Shown: piece after piece, positions 60,493 to 64,000 of the stretch | Layout of the letters: each line of letters opens with the position of its first letter | Numbering within the stretch: the stretch's first letter is position 1 | Assembly: GCF_000519185.1 (NCBI RefSeq) | Contig: NZ_JAFA01000018.1 | Coordinates: 1 to 64,000 of the forward strand | DNA length: 64,000 bases | Source of the DNA: Paraburkholderia nodosa DSM 21604 | GTDB taxonomy: Bacteria > Pseudomonadota > Gammaproteobacteria > Burkholderiales > Burkholderiaceae | Direction of reading: 5' to 3' | Made by a program: the position numbers and the translations under genes | The notes under the pieces: model-generated | Seen by the model: only the letters and a program-made list of their open reading frames with translations | Told to the model about the DNA's origin: nothing | The model's database searches: none

Positions 60493-61692
60493 TTAACCGG
60501 CCGCCCGCGTTTCGAGCACTTCGACCGCCGGCAGCTTCTTGCCTTCGAGGAACTCGAGGAAGGCGCCGCCGCCGGTGGAGATATAGCTGACCTTGTCGGC
60601 AATGTTGTACTTCGCGATGGCCGCGAGCGTGTCGCCGCCGCCGGCGATCGAGAACGCGCCTGAACTGGCGATCGCATCAGCGAGCGTCTTCGTGCCGTTG
60701 CCGAACTGGTCGAACTCGAACACGCCGACCGGGCCGTTCCACACGATCGTGCCGGCCTGCGCGAGTTGCGCGGCGAGCGCGTTGGCGGTGACGGGACCGA
60801 TGTCGAGGATCATCTCGTCGTCGGCCACATCGGCCACGTTCTTCGTCTCGGCCTTGGCCGTCGGCGAGAATTCCTTCGCGGTCACGACGTCGGTCGGGAT
60901 CGGCACCGAGGCGCCGCGCGCGCGCGCCGCTTCGATGATGGCCTTCGCATCGTCCACCAGATCGGCTTCGGCAAGCGACTTGCCGATCTTCAGACCCGCG
61001 GCCAGCATGAACGTGTTGGCGATGCCGCCGCCGACGATCAGCTGGTCGACCTTCTCGGCCAGCGACTTGAGGATGGTGAGCTTGGTCGAGACCTTCGAGC
61101 CCGCCACGATCGCCACCAGCGGGCGCTTGGGCGCGCCGAGCGCCTTGCCGAGGGCGTCGAGTTCGGCCGCCAGCAGCGGACCCGCGCAGGCGACGCCCGC
61201 GTACTTCGCGATGCCGTAGGTCGTGGCTTCGGCGCGGTGGGCGGTGCCGAACGCGTCGTTCACGTAGATATCGCAGAGCTTCGCCATCTTTTGCGCAAGC
61301 TCGTCCGAGTTCTTCTTCTCGCCCTTGTTGACGCGGCAGTTTTCGAGCAGCACCACGTTGCCAGGCTCGACGTTCACGCCGTTTTCAACCCAGTTCGCAA
61401 CCAGCGGCACGTCGCGGCCGAGCAGTTCGGCGAGGCGCTTGGCGACCGGCGCGAGGGAGTCTTCGGGCTTGAATTCGCCTTCGGTCGGGCGGCCCAGGTG
61501 CGAGGTGACCATCACGGCCGCGCCGGCGTCGAGTGCGGCCTTGATGGCCGGCACGGAGGCGCGCACGCGGGTGTCTTCGGTGATGTTGCCGTGATCGTCC
61601 TGCGGCACGTTCAGGTCGGCGCGGATGAATACGCGCTTGCCCTTCAATTTGCCTTCGGAGATCAGATCGGAAAGACGCAGAACCTTGTTCAT
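60493..61692 (-). CDS. pgk: Phosphoglycerate kinase
   Basis: The product is 399 residues from ATG 61692 (MNKVLRLSDLISEG), with an alternative ATG two codons upstream (61698). N-terminal RVFIRADLNVPQD, then TSHLGRPTEG, GGGIANTFMLAAG, GPVGVFEF and the C-terminal GGGDTLAAIA. It makes 3-phosphoglycerate and ATP from 1,3-BPG. First gene of pgk-pyk-fba on the minus strand; only a weak ribosome site is seen. Confidence 0.96.
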   Translation of the reverse strand: MNKVLRLSDLISEGKLKGKRVFIRADLNVPQDDHGNITEDTRVRASVPAIKAALDAGAAVMVTSHLGRPTEGEFKPEDSLAPVAKRLAELLGRDVPLVANWVENGVNVEPGNVVLLENCRVNKGEKKNSDELAQKMAKLCDIYVNDAFGTAHRAEATTYGIAKYAGVACAGPLLAAELDALGKALGAPKRPLVAIVAGSKVSTKLTILKSLAEKVDQLIVGGGIANTFMLAAGLKIGKSLAEADLVDDAKAIIEAARARGASVPIPTDVVTAKEFSPTAKAETKNVADVADDEMILDIGPVTANALAAQLAQAGTIVWNGPVGVFEFDQFGNGTKTLADAIASSGAFSIAGGGDTLAAIAKYNIADKVSYISTGGGAFLEFLEGKKLPAVEVLETRAAG

Positions 61693-62184
61693 GGGCATGT
61701 CATCTTGATGGTGGGAAGGCGGTGGCAAGGCAATGCGGCGCCGCAGGCCGTACTCTGGCGCGGCAAGACGTGCTCAACGGCACGGCGCGGGATCCGGTGT
61801 GACTGTCTCGGGTCGCGGCTCCGGGTCGCTGCTCGTCGCTGGCACGAGCCGGCATCGAATTGCGAGATCGGTATTTTAGCTGATAGCCAGGACGATCTGA
61901 GACGTGTCCAGGCGAATCTCCCGTATTTGGGCAGACGCTGCTCGCCGGGCGGGCGTTCCCGCGATTTGCTGCGATGCAGCATGCGTTAACCCCGAAAAAA
62001 ATCGCCGGGAAACGGCGCGAAACGACCCTAAAATCGCCCGAAAACCCCGCCCCACGCGCCCGCGGGCGCGCTGGAAGGCGTCAAATGACGCTAAAATAAT
62101 CGTCTTTGCCAACCGCAACCACGCGGCGCGCGGCGAAACCCCGTGCATAAGCCCGATATTTACTGCACCTGTCTGGAGAATCGT
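61693..62184. other. Divergent promoter region of pgk and ilvE
   Basis: 492 bp without a gene. AT-richer islands at about 61872-61880 (TATTTTAGC) and 62090-62110 (GCTAAAATAATCG) may hold the pgk and ilvE promoters. A 6-bp hairpin, TGCTGC-GAT-GCAGCA, lies at about 61967-61981. No terminator is seen. Confidence 0.5.
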
Positions 62185-63108
62185 ATGTCAATGGCCGACC
62201 GCGACGGCAAGATCTGGATGGACGGCAAGCTGATTGAGTGGCGCGACGCCAACATTCACGTGCTGACCCACACGCTGCACTACGGCATGGGTGTTTTCGA
62301 AGGCGTACGCGCCTATCAGACCGCCGACGGCAGCACCGCCATCTTCCGCCTCGCCGAGCACACCAAGCGTCTGCTCAACTCGGCCAAAATCTTCCAGATG
62401 GACGTGCCGTTCGACGCGAAGACGCTCGCCGACGCGCAGCTCGAAGTCGTGCGCGCGAACAAGCTCGAGTCGTGCTACATCCGCCCGATCATCTGGGTCG
62501 GCTCGGAAAAGCTCGGCGTTTCGGCCAAGGGCAACACCATTCACGTGGCCATCGCCGCATGGCCGTGGGGCGCCTATCTCGGCGAAGACGGCCTCGCCAG
62601 GGGCATCCGCGTGAAGACGTCGTCGTTCACGCGCCATCACGTGAACGTGTCGATGGTGCGCGCCAAGGCTTCGGGCTGGTACGTGAACTCGATCCTCGCC
62701 AACCAGGAAGCCACCGCCGACGGCTACGACGAAGCGCTCCTGCTCGACGTGGACGGCTATGTCTCGGAAGGCTCGGGCGAGAACTTCTTCCTCGTGAACA
62801 ACGGCAAGCTCTACACGCCGGACCTCGCGTCGTGCCTCGACGGCATCACGCGCGACACCGTCATCACGCTCGCGCGCGACATGGGCATTCCGGTGATCGA
62901 AAAGCGCATCACGCGTGACGAGGTGTACACCTGCGACGAAGCGTTCTTCACCGGCACCGCCGCCGAAGTCACGCCGATCCGCGAACTCGACAACCGCACC
63001 ATCGGCAGCGGCTCGCGCGGTCCGGTCACGGAAAAGCTGCAATCGGCCTTCTTCGACGTGGTTTCGGGCAAGAACGAGAAGTACGCGCACTGGCTCGCGA
63101 AGGTCTAA
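62185..63108 (+). CDS. ilvE: Branched-chain amino-acid aminotransferase
   Basis: The product is 307 residues from ATG 62185, with GGAG seven bases upstream; an in-frame GTG at 62143 lacks a site. PLP-fold IV enzyme: GVFEGVRAYQ, RPIIWVGSEKLG, PLP-lysine at about 161 (VSMVRAKASGWY), DVDGYVSEGSGENFFLV and GTAAEVTPI. It transfers amino groups to the branched-chain keto acids. It is followed 60 bp later by a small zinc-finger gene, likely in one transcript. Confidence 0.95.
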   Translation: MSMADRDGKIWMDGKLIEWRDANIHVLTHTLHYGMGVFEGVRAYQTADGSTAIFRLAEHTKRLLNSAKIFQMDVPFDAKTLADAQLEVVRANKLESCYIRPIIWVGSEKLGVSAKGNTIHVAIAAWPWGAYLGEDGLARGIRVKTSSFTRHHVNVSMVRAKASGWYVNSILANQEATADGYDEALLLDVDGYVSEGSGENFFLVNNGKLYTPDLASCLDGITRDTVITLARDMGIPVIEKRITRDEVYTCDEAFFTGTAAEVTPIRELDNRTIGSGSRGPVTEKLQSAFFDVVSGKNEKYAHWLAKV

Positions 63109-63167
63109 GACATAAAGGTCCGGGCGCCCTTCGCCCGGCCCCCACAGCTACACAGAGAATTGTCCTC

Positions 63168-63362
63168 ATGAGCGAAATTAAGGAAATGCCGCTGGTCGAA
63201 CTTTCGGCCAAGGATCTGCCCGCTTACTGCCCGAATCCGTCGATGCCGCGCTGGAGCAACCACCCGCGCGTGTTCCTCGACGTAACGCACGGCGAAGCGA
63301 AGTGCCCGTACTGCAGCACGCGTTACAAGCTGCGCGCGGGCGAGGTCGTCCACGGCCACTGA
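63168..63362 (+). CDS. Zinc-finger domain protein (zf-CHCC type)
   Basis: The 64-residue protein has the C-x(n)-H-x(n)-C-x2-C zinc pattern: Cys in AYCPNP, His in THGEAKC, then CPYC. It ends in STRYKLRAGEV. The same zinc fold occurs in mitochondrial NDUFS6; bacterial members are of unknown function. It is conserved beside ilvE and waaF in Burkholderia. It has a weak ribosome site and is well placed for co-transcription. Confidence 0.9.
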   Translation: MSEIKEMPLVELSAKDLPAYCPNPSMPRWSNHPRVFLDVTHGEAKCPYCSTRYKLRAGEVVHGH

Positions 63363-63571
63363 CGCGTTTCGCCTCACTCGCGGCGCGCCGTCGTGCATGC
63401 GGCGGCGCGTCTTTCCGTGATGCCGCTGCCCGTTCATCGGCGCGCGGCTCGTCGTCGTTTTCCCAACCGTGTTTCGCGCGCGGCCCGATACGCCCCCAAG
63501 CCGGCCCCGAGCCGGTCCCAGGCGGGTACGCCGCACGTGCAACCTTTACCCTCTCCGGACCCTGACTCCCG

Positions 63572-64000
63572 ATGCGTCGCGCGCTGGTAATCGCACCGAA
63601 CTGGATCGGTGACGCACTCATGGCGCAGCCGCTTTTTTCGCGGCTCGTGAAACTGCACCCGCGCATTCAGATCGATGCGCTCGCGCCAACCTGGGTTGCG
63701 CCCGTACTCGAGCGCATGCCCGAGATCCGCGACGTCTACGCCACCGACCTCGGCCACGGCAAGCTGCAGCTGCTGCGCCGCTGGCAACTGGCGGGCGATT
63801 TGCGCGCCGAGCGCTATGACGCCGCCTACGTGCTGCCTAATTCGCTCAAGTCCGCGCTGATCCCGTGGCTCGCCAATATCGGGCTGCGCATCGGCTACAC
63901 GGGCGAGAACCGCTACGGCCTCTTGAACGTGCGCCATGCGAATCCGCCGAAGGACGAGCGAGCGCCAATGGTCGGGCACTACGCCGCGCTCGCCTACGCG
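63572..64000 (+). CDS. waaF: ADP-heptose:LPS heptosyltransferase II, N-terminal part (cut by window edge)
   Basis: 143 codons are visible from ATG 63572 to the window end. N-terminus MRRALVIAPNWIGDALMAQP is the GT9 signature of WaaF, followed by DALAPTWVAPVLERMPEIRDVY and YVLPNSLKSALIPWLANIGLRIGYTGE. It adds the second heptose to lipid A-Kdo in LPS inner-core assembly. The reading frame is intact to the edge. Confidence 0.93.
   Translation, partial: MRRALVIAPNWIGDALMAQPLFSRLVKLHPRIQIDALAPTWVAPVLERMPEIRDVYATDLGHGKLQLLRRWQLAGDLRAERYDAAYVLPNSLKSALIPWLANIGLRIGYTGENRYGLLNVRHANPPKDERAPMVGHYAALAYA

Noticed and set aside
1..64000. CRISPR array
   Set aside because: No regularly spaced direct repeats of CRISPR size were seen.

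Overview
The window is high-GC DNA from a Burkholderiaceae beta-proteobacterium of the Paraburkholderia/Caballeronia/Burkholderia type. The evidence is gene content and order: pgk-pyk-fba-purC-purE-purK-sua5, mutL-miaA, a BpeAB-OprB-like efflux operon with a divergent TetR gene, a qseBC-degP cluster, and an ilvE/zinc-finger/waaF block. No taxon-specific marker was checked by search.

Left end, 1 to about 5706: the right-hand part of a genomic island. Its edge is a 45-bp 3' fragment of a tRNA-Lys(UUU) gene (5707-5751), whose tRNA-type terminator follows. The island part is poorer in GC and full of insertion sequences. It holds an IS21-type end cut by the window start, a NACHT-family STAND NTPase gene that has lost its 5' end next to that IS21 end, a complete IS3-family element with an A6G frameshift site, a decayed IS407-like element with a GGCC target duplication, and the two halves of an unknown gene that this last element splits. 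Deleting the element and one GGCC copy restores a 217-residue reading frame.

5.7-16 kb is core chromosome: a small exported protein, a cytochrome b561/YceI/YceI operon divergent from a LysR regulator, a frameshifted ParB-like gene, MscS, DedA, then mutL-miaA.

16-26.4 kb is a polyol catabolic regulon. Polyol dehydrogenase (dalD-like), xylulokinase and a SorC-type regulator face a convergent operon of SDR polyol dehydrogenase, sugar-alcohol binding protein, two permeases, a HAD phosphatase and an ATPase. Both operons start at promoters with the same layout (TTGAC[A/T], 17-bp spacer, GATCAT) and the same GAGC-N4-GCTC palindrome at the same distance, so one regulator probably controls both.

26.5-29.4 kb is a zinc/manganese-type ABC importer (binding protein, ATPase with a His-rich tail, permease) behind a Zur-like palindrome. 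A lone FGGY kinase and an NCS2 purine-type permease follow.

33-40.3 kb is an RND efflux operon (outer-membrane factor, pump, adaptor). The divergent TetR gene is separated by a strong promoter with a perfect operator palindrome inside its spacer.

40.4-53 kb: isochorismatase-like hydrolase with a divergent GlxA-type regulator, a CoxG-like protein, a DUF427 protein, a small exported protein, a qseB-qseC-degP cluster with a PmrA/QseB-type box before degP, D-Ala-D-Ala carboxypeptidase dacB, a sterol-desaturase-family protein and an SGNH lipoprotein.

53-64 kb is housekeeping: sua5, purK, purE, purC, fba, pyk and pgk on the minus strand, then ilvE, a zinc-finger protein and the start of waaF on the plus strand.
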